A DNA stretch of 64,000 bases from Luteolibacter flavescens (lineage in GTDB: Bacteria; Verrucomicrobiota; Verrucomicrobiia; Verrucomicrobiales; Akkermansiaceae), in the NCBI RefSeq assembly GCF_025950085.1, contig NZ_JAPDDS010000006.1, positions 124,001-188,000 of the forward strand, given 5' to 3'. Shown here one piece after another: positions 43,996 to 52,296 of this stretch. The notes under the pieces are model-generated. The model saw only the letters and a list, made by a program, of their open reading frames with translations, did no database searches and was not told the origin of the DNA. The translations under genes were made by a program, and so were the position numbers. Each line of letters starts with the position of its first letter. Position 1 is the stretch's first letter.

Positions 43996-44793
43996 ATGAA
44001 ATACCGATCCATCCTGCTCATCTCCCTGCTTGGTGCGGCGTCGTCGCTGCATGCCGCCACCGTCTCGCTTGCCTCGACGATGAGCGGGGACAGCTACATC
44101 TCCGAAGACGCGGCCACCGGCGGCTTCGGCATGATCCGTCTCGGCAATGGCTCGCTGGGCACGGCCGGAGCGAACACGGGCGATGCAGATGCCATCTACG
44201 ACATCAACAATCTCGGCCAGGCGAATCCCGGCTCTCCGCTGGGGACGACCATCGATCTCTTCCCGCGCGAGACGAGCTTCCAGGTGGGCTCGCTTTCCTA
44301 TGACGAGACCGGGCTCACCGGCGTGGGCACGGAGACCGTGGCGATCACGTCCTTTGACCTGAGCGCCTTCTGGACGTCCGATCCGGCCCGCACGAATGGA
44401 GCGCCCGGCGGCCCGCCGACGGTGATCAGCGACATCTCCGACCACGCGCTCGGGCTGTGGTTCTTCGATGCCCCTGGGGGCATCTCCTTCGGCAGCCTGG
44501 ATGCGTCGGACACGCTGACCTTCACGAATGGCCAGCTCACGTCGATCAACCTGGCGATTCCCACGACCTTCACCGTGAACATCGGCACGGAACTCGCGTG
44601 GAGCGGGACCTTCTCCGTCACCGGCAACCAGATCGCGTATCTCATCAATGATGTGCAGGAGACCTTCATCGGGCCCTCGACGCTGACGGCGAATCTCACG
44701 GGCACCGTGAATGCGGTGGTGCCGGAGCCTGCCGTGACACTGCTCGGTTCGCTGGGTGCTCTCCTGCTGCTTCGCCGCCGCCGCTGCCGCTGA
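43996..44793 (+). CDS. PEP-CTERM secreted protein, cluster family member 3
   Basis: 265 residues from ATG 43996. Signal peptide ILLISLLGAASSLHAA. It carries the family motifs SYDETGLTGVGTETVAITSF, LWFFDAPGGISFGSLDASD, LTFTNGQLTSINLAI and WSGTFSVTGNQIAYLINDVQ. PEP-CTERM tail VPEPAVTLLGSLGALLLLRR. Closest relative is the 41278 product. It ends 12 bp before the TonB receptor gene, so the two are very probably co-transcribed. This suggests that the family serves the receptor, for example as a surface-exposed binding partner. Confidence 0.75.
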   Translation: MKYRSILLISLLGAASSLHAATVSLASTMSGDSYISEDAATGGFGMIRLGNGSLGTAGANTGDADAIYDINNLGQANPGSPLGTTIDLFPRETSFQVGSLSYDETGLTGVGTETVAITSFDLSAFWTSDPARTNGAPGGPPTVISDISDHALGLWFFDAPGGISFGSLDASDTLTFTNGQLTSINLAIPTTFTVNIGTELAWSGTFSVTGNQIAYLINDVQETFIGPSTLTANLTGTVNAVVPEPAVTLLGSLGALLLLRRRRCR

Positions 44794-44805
44794 ACCTCTA
44801 TTTTC

Positions 44806-46998
44806 ATGCATGCCTTTCCTGCCATCGCTTCGGCGATCCTCATGACGATGCCCTCGTCGTCGGGCCAGTCCCCCGCGGAGGAATCCGCGCCTGCATCCGC
44901 CACGGAGGCGGATGTCTTCGGGGACCTGCCGGCCGACGAAGGCGGGATGGAGATGCTCGGCGAGATGGTCGTCGAGTCCTCCAAGCTCGATGAGACCTTC
45001 GCCGAGACGCAGACATCCATCGGGCGGGTGAATGCGGAGCGGATCGACAACTCGCAGATCCGCGACGTGAACAGCGCGTATCGCCTGCTGGGGAACGTGA
45101 GGGCACCGCAATTCGTGGACGGCGGCTTCGTCATCCGCGGCATGAATTCCGAGGCACCGGATGCCGAAAACATCTCGGGCGACCAGGCGGCGCTCTCCAC
45201 GATCTACGTGGACGGCGTGGCCCTGACCCAGCAGTCCGCGCGCCGCGGCCCGACGCGGGCGTGGGACGTGGCGACCATCGACGTGCTGCGCGGCCCGCAG
45301 TCCACGCTGCGCGGGAAGAACTCGCTCGCAGGCGCGGTCATCATCGAGACGAAGGACCCGGAGCCCGGCTACGGCGGGGCCTACCGCGCCACCTACGGCA
45401 GCCACGGCCTGCGCGAGCATGCAGCGATGCTGAATCTCGCGGTGACGGATGAATTCGCGTTGCGTTTCACCTTCGAGGACTCGGAGCGCGAGAGCTTCGT
45501 TACCTACCCGCTGCTGGTGAGCCAGCCGAGGTACGAGGACTTCCGTACTTCGGATTTCCTCCAGTTCCGCGCGAAGGCACTCTATCAACCTACGGCGAGT
45601 CCCTTCTCATCGAAGCTGACGTATGCCTACTCGGAGAGCTCGCCCGCGCTGAGCGATGTCTTCGGGCCGAATGCCGACCCGCGGGTGCCGTCGTTCTTCG
45701 ACCGGCTGTGGCTGACGGGCTCCGGCACGCAGCAGATCCGCGATACCACGGGGCACCTGCTCTCGTGGGAAAACCGGCTGGAACTCACCGACCAACTGCG
45801 CCTCACCGCGCTGACCACCTGGGTGGATACCGACCTCGAGGTGGGCCAGGTGGACGGCGGGAAGGTCCGCGACGACAACGAGCTGGAATTCACCCAGGAG
45901 ATCCGCGCGAATTGGGACGATACCTGGGGGAAGGCCGTGCTGGGCGCGTATTACTCGGAGAACGAGGGCACGAGCACGCAGTCGGACATTGACCGCCAGC
46001 GCCGCCATGCGGCCGTCTTCGGCGAGATCGATTGGCTGCTCGGCGAGCGCTGGCACCTCATCGGTGGCGGCCGGCTCTTCCACGAGGACTACCGCTTCTC
46101 CTCGAACTCCGGGACGACGAAGTCCTCGGAGACCGACTTCCTGCCGAAGCTCGGCGTGCGCTATGATTTCAATCCCGAGCACACGCTCGGCTTCACCTTC
46201 CAGCGCGGCTACCAGAGCGGCGGCTCGGGCATCGATCTCCAGTCGCCCTACCAATTCGACCCCTCGTCCACGAATCACTACGAGATCGCCTACCGCCGCG
46301 CGCTCTTCGGCGGCCGGGCGAGCCTGTCGGCAAATGCCTTCTACAGTGACTGGAAGGACCAGCAGGTGGTAATCCGCACGCTGGATCCGGCCACCTTCCA
46401 GGGCAGCGAGCGCGTCATCAATGCGGCGAATTCCACGCTCTACGGCGCGGAGATCGAGCTGCGGGCTCAGGCCACGGAGAGCGTGGAGCTCTTCGGCTCG
46501 CTCGGGCTACTGGACTCGCAGTACGACGACTTCGTCTATCGCGTGGATCCGGCGCTGACGGCGTCCGGCATCCCGGCGACGATGAATTTCGCGGGCTATG
46601 AATTCCCCGAGGCGGCACCGGTGACGGCATCGCTCGGCTTCACGTGGAAGCCGTGGAAGGGGATGTATCTCTCCGGCGACGTGAGCTACTCGGCGGCCTA
46701 CTACAGCCCGGTGCTCTTCGCGCCACTCGGCGGCTCGACGGGCTTCCTGCCGATCCAGGTGCCGCAGGACGATACCGTGGAGATCGACTCCTTCATCACG
46801 GTGAATCTCCAGGCGGGCTATCGCTCCGAGCACTGGGAGGTGAGCCTCTTCGTGGAGAATCTCTTCGATGAGAACCACGTGGTGGGGAAGGTGCCCTTCA
46901 CGTCGCTGGGTCCGGATGGCCCGGCCTTCCAGGACAACTTCCTCGCCACGGTGGGCGCGCCGCGGACCTACGGGGCGTCCTTCACCGTCCGCTTCTAA
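44806..46998 (+). CDS. TonB-dependent outer-membrane receptor
   Basis: 730 residues with an N-terminal signal region (FPAIASAILMTMPSSSG) and a TonB-box-like segment EMVVESS. A plug domain runs to about residue 190 (VIRGMNS, IYVDGVALTQQSARRG, IDVLRGPQSTLRGKNSLAGA), followed by a 22-strand-type barrel ending in aromatic-terminated GASFTVRF. It imports an unknown ligand (siderophore, cobalamin or glycan) across the outer membrane using TonB energy. It sits between two genes of the paralogous secreted family at 12 and 19 bp, inside a possibly Fur-linked cluster. Confidence 0.9.
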   Translation: MHAFPAIASAILMTMPSSSGQSPAEESAPASATEADVFGDLPADEGGMEMLGEMVVESSKLDETFAETQTSIGRVNAERIDNSQIRDVNSAYRLLGNVRAPQFVDGGFVIRGMNSEAPDAENISGDQAALSTIYVDGVALTQQSARRGPTRAWDVATIDVLRGPQSTLRGKNSLAGAVIIETKDPEPGYGGAYRATYGSHGLREHAAMLNLAVTDEFALRFTFEDSERESFVTYPLLVSQPRYEDFRTSDFLQFRAKALYQPTASPFSSKLTYAYSESSPALSDVFGPNADPRVPSFFDRLWLTGSGTQQIRDTTGHLLSWENRLELTDQLRLTALTTWVDTDLEVGQVDGGKVRDDNELEFTQEIRANWDDTWGKAVLGAYYSENEGTSTQSDIDRQRRHAAVFGEIDWLLGERWHLIGGGRLFHEDYRFSSNSGTTKSSETDFLPKLGVRYDFNPEHTLGFTFQRGYQSGGSGIDLQSPYQFDPSSTNHYEIAYRRALFGGRASLSANAFYSDWKDQQVVIRTLDPATFQGSERVINAANSTLYGAEIELRAQATESVELFGSLGLLDSQYDDFVYRVDPALTASGIPATMNFAGYEFPEAAPVTASLGFTWKPWKGMYLSGDVSYSAAYYSPVLFAPLGGSTGFLPIQVPQDDTVEIDSFITVNLQAGYRSEHWEVSLFVENLFDENHVVGKVPFTSLGPDGPAFQDNFLATVGAPRTYGASFTVRF

Positions 46999-47017
46999 CA
47001 GCCAGTCCCGTCCCGTC

Positions 47018-47959
47018 ATGTCCAGGCTCCCGCTCACCCTCGCCCTCCTGACCCTGCCGCTGCATGCGGCGCAGGTCACCATCCCGCTGACTGGCACCGG
47101 TGCCTCCGAGGCGAACGGGAACGGCCACGCCTTCGTGATCCCGGACCTCGACGGGCTGACCGTGAATCCGGACGGCACGGTGAACTACAACCCGCTGACG
47201 TATCCGCCGCCGCCCTTCAATCCGACTCTCGCCACACCATCGAACCAACTGCCCGCACCCGGGCCGAACGAGGTCTTCGACATCGGCGACCTGACCTACA
47301 ATGACTCGCTGATCACGCGGCAGGGCACGGAATACATCGCGCCGCAGTCGCTGGGTATCCTGCTGGACCTGGAGCTCTACTCGGATGCCTGCGGCTACGA
47401 GCTGGACGTGCGGCCACCGACGCTGCCGAGCCAGGTCATCGTGGTGAAAAACTTCACCGGGCCGGGTCTGAAACTCGTGAACGGCACGCCGGTGCGGCTG
47501 GACTTCGCCGCCGAGATCACCTTCCAGCCCACCTACAAGAGCCCGCAGACCGGCCAGCACTCCTACCTCACCTCGCAGCCCTACCGCGGGCGGCTGGTGG
47601 TGGAGAATGGCACCTTCCGCTTCGACCTCGCGGACAATTCCGTGAACTACTACATCGGTGCGACGAACGTCCACATGGAGTTCGACCTCATTGCCACCAT
47701 CGCGTCGCTGTCCGAGGCGGAGCCGCCCGCACCGCTGGTGATGCCGACGCTGGGCATCGGCGTGGCGGGCGGGAATGTCACGCTGACGCCGGTCTTCCCT
47801 GCTGCCACCACGCGGCGCTTCATCTTCGAGGCCAGCCCGTCGCTGGCCGGCGGCTGGCAGGATCTGGGGAGCCAGTTTGACTCCGCGTCCGCCGTGCCGC
47901 TGGTGGTCCCTCTCGCGCCGCCCGCCCGTTTCTTCCGCATCCGCTCCATCGAGCCCTGA
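47018..47959 (+). CDS. Secreted protein, cluster family member 4 (divergent)
   Basis: 313 residues from ATG 47018. Signal peptide LPLTLALLTLPLHAA. It shares the family frame: TIPLTGTGASEANGNGHAF at the N-terminus, TYNDSLITRQGTEYIAPQS at the core, then a fibril-like beta region with RGRLVVENGTFRFDLADNS. Its C-terminus is a different beta module (FIFEASPSLAGGWQDLGSQF ... RFFRIRSIEP) in place of PEP-CTERM. Its stop overlaps the CTG start of the MATE gene, so the two are coupled. Confidence 0.7.
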   Translation: MSRLPLTLALLTLPLHAAQVTIPLTGTGASEANGNGHAFVIPDLDGLTVNPDGTVNYNPLTYPPPPFNPTLATPSNQLPAPGPNEVFDIGDLTYNDSLITRQGTEYIAPQSLGILLDLELYSDACGYELDVRPPTLPSQVIVVKNFTGPGLKLVNGTPVRLDFAAEITFQPTYKSPQTGQHSYLTSQPYRGRLVVENGTFRFDLADNSVNYYIGATNVHMEFDLIATIASLSEAEPPAPLVMPTLGIGVAGGNVTLTPVFPAATTRRFIFEASPSLAGGWQDLGSQFDSASAVPLVVPLAPPARFFRIRSIEP

Positions 47960-49332
47960 CCGAGACATCCAGCAGCGAACCTGCCTTCGAGCGGAAGAAT
48001 CTCTTCCAGCTCGCGTGGCCGCTTTTCCTTTTTTCCGCCCTGTCCATCGGCGCGACCTTCGTGGACCAGATGATCCTGAGCGCCTACCAGCAAAACCTGG
48101 CGGCTGCGGTGAGCCTGGGGAACCAAGTACTAGGGGTGGCGTACGATCTCTCCGGGCTGCTGGCCATCGGCGGACTGGTGCTGGTGGCCCAGTGCCTCGG
48201 CCGTGGGGATACCCCGGGTGCGCGGCGCATCGGCGGCATCTCCATCGCGGTGAATACCCTGCTGAATGTGGCGATCTCGCTGGTGCTTTTCATCGGCGCG
48301 TCGTCCTTCGTCGGGTGGGTGGACACGCCTGCCGAGCTGGTGGCGGACACCACGAGCTACGTCCGCGTCATCGGTGTCGCGATGATCCTGAACGGCTTCA
48401 TCACCGTGGCGGCGTCGGTGCTCCGGGCCTTCGGCCACACCATCGAGATCCTCGTCTTCGGCATCGTGGGAAATGTGATCTACCTCGCGCTGGAGTATGC
48501 GATGGTCTTCGGGCGGTGGGGCTTTCCGGAGATGGGCGTGCAGGGGGCGTCGCTGTCCACGCTGATCGTGCGGATCGCCGGCGCGGCGATGTTTGCGTGG
48601 GCACTGACCCGTCGGCTCGGCTTCTCCGCCGGGTGGGCTGGCATGGGGCGGCTGTGGCATGGACTGCGCGACCGCGAGGCGATCCGGCGGCTCTTCCATC
48701 TGTCAGTGCCGGGTGCGAGCGACAATTTCGCCTACAATCTCTTCCAGCTCACGATGGTGAAATTCGTCGCGTCGCTCGGCACCTCCGCCGTGCTGGTGCG
48801 GAGCTACACACTCACGATCAATGCGCTGCTTTCGCTCGTAGTCGTGGCCGTGACGCAGGCGAATGAAACGCTGATCGGCTACGACAAGGGCGCTGAGGAT
48901 CACGCGACCGCGCGCCGCCGCGCCGTGCGGACCACCATCGGCACGGCGCTCGCGGTGATGGTCCTGTCGGGCGTGCTGTATGCCTTCGCCGAACCCTTGA
49001 CGCGACTCTTCACACAGGACGAGGCGGTCATCCGCGGGGTGAAGACGTTGCTGCTCGCGGGTATCGCGCTCGAGCCCTTCGCCGCAGGGATCGTCATCCT
49101 GCTCGGCTCGTTGCGGTCGGTGGGGGATGCGGTGGTGCCGGTGGTCTTCAGCATCGCGGTGACGTGGCTGCTCGGCGCGCCGCTAGCGTGGTATCTCATG
49201 AAGCACACCGGGCTGGGCGTCACCGGCCTGTGGATCGCTCTCGCCATCGCGGAGTGCGTGAAGTGCACCGGCCTCTTCGTGCGCTGGCAGCGGATGAAGT
49301 GGGCGGCGCGACCGGCCCTCGTCACCTCGTGA
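47956..49332 (+). CDS. MATE-family multidrug/metabolite efflux transporter
   Basis: 458 residues if started at CTG 47956. The family's N-terminal helix (FQLAWPLFLFSALSIGATFV) lies upstream of the first ATG (48061). An in-frame stop at 47878 leaves CTG 47956 as the only sensible start, and it overlaps the preceding stop as CTGA. The protein has 12 membrane helices in two related halves, with MATE features such as SLGNQVLGVAYDLSGLLAIG and SLSTLIVRIAGAAMF. It exports an organic compound by Na+ or H+ antiport. Next to a TonB receptor it could export what the receptor brings in, for example a metallophore; that is inference. Confidence 0.85.
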   Translation: MTETSSSEPAFERKNLFQLAWPLFLFSALSIGATFVDQMILSAYQQNLAAAVSLGNQVLGVAYDLSGLLAIGGLVLVAQCLGRGDTPGARRIGGISIAVNTLLNVAISLVLFIGASSFVGWVDTPAELVADTTSYVRVIGVAMILNGFITVAASVLRAFGHTIEILVFGIVGNVIYLALEYAMVFGRWGFPEMGVQGASLSTLIVRIAGAAMFAWALTRRLGFSAGWAGMGRLWHGLRDREAIRRLFHLSVPGASDNFAYNLFQLTMVKFVASLGTSAVLVRSYTLTINALLSLVVVAVTQANETLIGYDKGAEDHATARRRAVRTTIGTALAVMVLSGVLYAFAEPLTRLFTQDEAVIRGVKTLLLAGIALEPFAAGIVILLGSLRSVGDAVVPVVFSIAVTWLLGAPLAWYLMKHTGLGVTGLWIALAIAECVKCTGLFVRWQRMKWAARPALVTS

Positions 49333-49333
49333 A

Positions 49334-50404
49334 ATGAAAAGGAAATCCCTGCTGCGCATGTTCCAGTGGCTCTCCACCCTCGCGCTCGCCTCCTGCGGAC
49401 TGCACCGCGACGAGGCCTCCGCCATGCGCTCGCTGCAGGCTCCGGCATTCTTCATCGCGACGGCTGGAGAAGACTCCGCGCCGGAGATCCGCGTGGCGGG
49501 GCATGCCGACTGGGAGGAAGCTGAGCCCGCCACCGCGGACATGCATTTCCGCATCGGCAGCGTGACAAAGCTCTTCGTCGGCACGCTCGTCCTGATCCTC
49601 CATGACGAGGGAAAGCTCGATGTGGACGCGCCCATTTCACACCATGTGAAGGGCGTGCCGGGTGGGGACAAGATCACGCTGAAGCAACTCGCCAATCACA
49701 CGAGCGGGCTGCCGAACTCGATCTCCAGTCGCGAGTTCCAGCAGGCGATCACCGACGATCCAGCTCGCGTGTGGACCGCCGGGGAGATCCTGAAGTTCGC
49801 CTTCGCGCAGCAACCGTCCTTCGAGCCCGGCACCTCCTGGGAGTATAGTAATACGAACACGGTGCTGCTTGCCATGGCCGCCGAGGAGGCGACGGGGAAG
49901 ACGTGGGCGGTGCTGCTGGAGGAGAAGATTTTCCGTCCGCTCGGCATGAAGCACACCGGCGTGCCTGCAAAGGGAGAGTTGCCCGATCCACACCCGCGCG
50001 GCTACCGGCATGGCCGCCCCGGTCGCCCGATCGGCTATGGCAAGGTCCGCTTCGACGTGAGCGGCTACAATGCCTCGTGGGCGAATGCGGCGGGCGATCT
50101 CCACTCGACCATCGGCGACCTGCAGCGCGCGGTGGTGCCGCTGTGTCGCGGCAGCCTGCTCCGCGAGGAATCGCGCCGACTTCTCCACGAGTGGCAGGAG
50201 ACCGGGACGCGCGGGTATCGCTACGGCTTCTGCATCGAGTCGTGGGACGGCTTGATCGGCCATCGCGGCGACGTGCCCGGCTATCAGGCGGTGATCGCGG
50301 TGGACGAGAAGAGCGGACGGAGCTTCGGCATCGCGGCGAATCTTTCGAACACCTCTGGCGGGAAGAGCCCGGCGAGTGAGTTGCTGCGGTGGCTGTCGCG
50401 TTGA
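49334..50404 (+). CDS. Beta-lactamase-family serine hydrolase lipoprotein
   Basis: 356 residues starting 1 bp after the MATE stop. The lipobox LASC (residues 17-20) marks a lipoprotein. Class C beta-lactamase/DD-peptidase motifs are complete: SVTK (nucleophile Ser, Lys), YSN, and HRG in place of KTG near the C-terminus (GHRGDVPGY). Members hydrolyse amides or esters: D-alanyl peptides, beta-lactams or esterified metabolites. It is probably periplasmic. Its place at the end of the transporter cluster suggests processing of the transported compound, but cell-wall peptidase activity is equally possible. Confidence 0.85.
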   Translation: MKRKSLLRMFQWLSTLALASCGLHRDEASAMRSLQAPAFFIATAGEDSAPEIRVAGHADWEEAEPATADMHFRIGSVTKLFVGTLVLILHDEGKLDVDAPISHHVKGVPGGDKITLKQLANHTSGLPNSISSREFQQAITDDPARVWTAGEILKFAFAQQPSFEPGTSWEYSNTNTVLLAMAAEEATGKTWAVLLEEKIFRPLGMKHTGVPAKGELPDPHPRGYRHGRPGRPIGYGKVRFDVSGYNASWANAAGDLHSTIGDLQRAVVPLCRGSLLREESRRLLHEWQETGTRGYRYGFCIESWDGLIGHRGDVPGYQAVIAVDEKSGRSFGIAANLSNTSGGKSPASELLRWLSR

Positions 50405-50417
50405 GCGCGGGCGGGCC

Positions 50418-50774
50418 TCAGCGCCTGCTGCCGGATTCGCTGCCGGGGGCAGCGGGGAGGAAGACGACAACGGCCTGTGCGATGGAGCTGAGGATGATGA
50501 GGCCGACGCGTATCGTGGCGTCCTCAGCCGGTGCCTTGATGAAGCAGTAGAGGTAGAAGCCGAAGACGAGCGCGACGACCGGGCCGCACACCGCGCGAGC
50601 GGCCCGCCGCCTGCCGAGGCGGAAGAGGAAGGCACCGGCCAGCATCGCGATGCCGAGCACGAGGCAGAACCAAAGCGCATTCGGCTTGTAGGCGCGCTGC
50701 ACGATGCCGGGCAGCAGGCCGGTCCAGATGAGGTGCAGGGCGTAGAGGACGGTGAAGATCCAGCGGTAAACCAT
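50418..50774 (-). CDS. Small four-helix membrane protein
   Basis: 118 residues from ATG 50774; a TTG at 50810 would add 12 residues. Four hydrophobic helices cover most of the chain (WIFTVLYALHLIWTGLLPGI, LWFCLVLGIAMLAGAFLF, VVALVFGFYLYCFI, VGLIILSSIAQAVVVFL) with a short Arg-rich loop. Unknown function. It is convergent with the serine hydrolase and divergent from the HemS-like gene. Confidence 0.6.
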   Translation of the reverse strand: MVYRWIFTVLYALHLIWTGLLPGIVQRAYKPNALWFCLVLGIAMLAGAFLFRLGRRRAARAVCGPVVALVFGFYLYCFIKAPAEDATIRVGLIILSSIAQAVVVFLPAAPGSESGSRR

Positions 50775-50979
50775 GATGCCGATAGCTACCGCATCGGGCG
50801 CTTGTTTCAATCATCGGATCGGCTGGCGTTCGCTTGCTTCGGGTGATGGCAGGTTGTCGCGGGTGGCGGGAATGGGAATCCATCGCCAGAAATTGGCACG
50901 GCATCGCTAGCGCGCGCGGCGGCCCTTCGGGATCGTTTGCCCGCGTCCGCCATCTGCATGTGGTGGAGCAGATCGGGCC

Positions 50980-51819
50980 ATGCATCGGAATATCGCAGGA
51001 GAAGAAACATCGGAGGCCGTGTCCTTCCCCGGGGTGGGACGGGTGCTCCGTCTGAGGAAGGATTGGGAGGCGCTGGCCGCACTGCTCCCGGAGCTGCGCA
51101 CGTCCGCGACCATCTACCGCTCGCCGCACGTGCTGCTGTGCCGGGTGGGTCGCTTTGGGCGGCTGCAATTTTCGCCCGGCTGCGCGCATCGCATGGAGGG
51201 CGTGCAGGGGGACTCGCTGCGCATGGAGAAATGGAGCGAGGCCTTCTGGCACGTCGAGGAGCGGAATGGCGAGAGCTGCCCGTGCGTGGAGATCGCGGAC
51301 GAGCGCGGCCGCGGATTCCTGAAGCTCTGCTACCGTGGCATGGAGGAGGCGGAGGAAGACCTCGCGCTCCTGGAGCCGCTGATCGAGTCCGAGGGCGACG
51401 GCTGGGACCTGCTGCACCTGCGCCGGGCAAATGCACTCGACTGCGGATGCCTCGACCGCGGCCTGCGCAAGAAGGGCAAGTGGCTCTGGAATCACCTCGA
51501 GCGCATCTTCCAGGAGGCCCGCGAGAAGGGCGTGGCTCCGGGCATGATCCTGCCGCACGACCCCGCCACCACCTGGGACGAACTGCGGCCGGAGGAGATC
51601 TCGCGCCATGGCTGCTGGATGAGCGTGGCGCAGGCCGGGCAGTGCCTGCACGTGCGACCCTCGTTTTTCCACCGCGTGCAATTCGTGGGGCACGGGGAGC
51701 GGCCGGTGCTGCTCTTCGCCGACCAGCACGGGGAGATCGTGCTGACACTCATCGAGCCCGAGGGCTGCCGGATGGACAGCATCGCGGCACTTGGAAAGGA
51801 AATCGCCAGACGCTCATGA
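50980..51819 (+). CDS. HemS/HmuS-like putative heme-binding or heme-degrading protein
   Basis: 279 residues, cytoplasmic. The order RSPHVLLCRVGRFGRLQFSP, then LRMEKWSEAFWHVEE, then VEIADERGRGFLKLCYRG parallels the N-half of HemS/ChuS (E...R...G.Y, DLR.FLSHW...F.VEE, FFD..G....K.Y.R). The later CWMSVAQAGQCLHVRPSF, then RPVLLFADQHGEIVLTLIEP parallels its second half. Identity is low and the usual heme ligand histidine is not obvious. It overlaps a flavodoxin gene by 4 bp, a pairing that supports reductive heme-iron release. Confidence 0.5.
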   Translation: MHRNIAGEETSEAVSFPGVGRVLRLRKDWEALAALLPELRTSATIYRSPHVLLCRVGRFGRLQFSPGCAHRMEGVQGDSLRMEKWSEAFWHVEERNGESCPCVEIADERGRGFLKLCYRGMEEAEEDLALLEPLIESEGDGWDLLHLRRANALDCGCLDRGLRKKGKWLWNHLERIFQEAREKGVAPGMILPHDPATTWDELRPEEISRHGCWMSVAQAGQCLHVRPSFFHRVQFVGHGERPVLLFADQHGEIVLTLIEPEGCRMDSIAALGKEIARRS

Positions 51820-52292
51820 ACAAGATACACATTATCTTCGGCTCGCAGACCGGCATGGCGGTGGATGCGGCCATCGAGGCGGGCAAGGCCCTGAAGGCCG
51901 CAGGCCATGAAGTGGAGTCCATCGACCTCGCGCATCACAAGACCGCCGACTTCCTCCGTGGCTGCACCGTGGTGCTGGCCGTGGTGAGCACGTGGGGCGA
52001 TGGCGAGCCGCCGGATGACGCGCTGCCCTTCTACGAGAGCCTGCGGAAGGCATGCCCGCTCGGCTACGGGCACATGCGCTTCAGCGTGCTGGCGCTGGGG
52101 GACAGCCGCTATGATCTCTTCTGCGAGGCGGGAAAGGAACTCGAGCGCGAGCTGCTGCGCCATGGTGCGGAGTCGCTTTCGCCGCGCGTGGACTGCGACG
52201 ATGGCTATGACGAGGGCCTCGCCGGATGGATGGCGCAGGTGCTCCCGATGCTAGATCCCGTGGCGGCGGTGGCCGGCGGCTTCCGCGATTGA
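51816..52292 (+). CDS. Flavodoxin
   Basis: 158 residues from ATG 51816, which overlaps the previous stop (ATGA). The N-terminal phosphate loop IIFGSQTGMA binds FMN. STWGDGEPPDDA and LALGDSRYDLFCEAGKELER are the flavin-side loops of short-chain flavodoxins such as those in sulfite reductase and MioC. It transfers single electrons; here the likely partners are the HemS-like protein upstream and the NADH dehydrogenase four bases downstream. Confidence 0.85.
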   Translation: MNKIHIIFGSQTGMAVDAAIEAGKALKAAGHEVESIDLAHHKTADFLRGCTVVLAVVSTWGDGEPPDDALPFYESLRKACPLGYGHMRFSVLALGDSRYDLFCEAGKELERELLRHGAESLSPRVDCDDGYDEGLAGWMAQVLPMLDPVAAVAGGFRD

Positions 52293-52296
52293 TCCG

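Noticed and set aside
30693-44793. PEP-CTERM tails taken as evidence for an exosortase system in this window
   Set aside because: Five tails are convincing, but no exosortase gene (multi-helix with Cys/Arg/His motifs) is present here; it must lie elsewhere.
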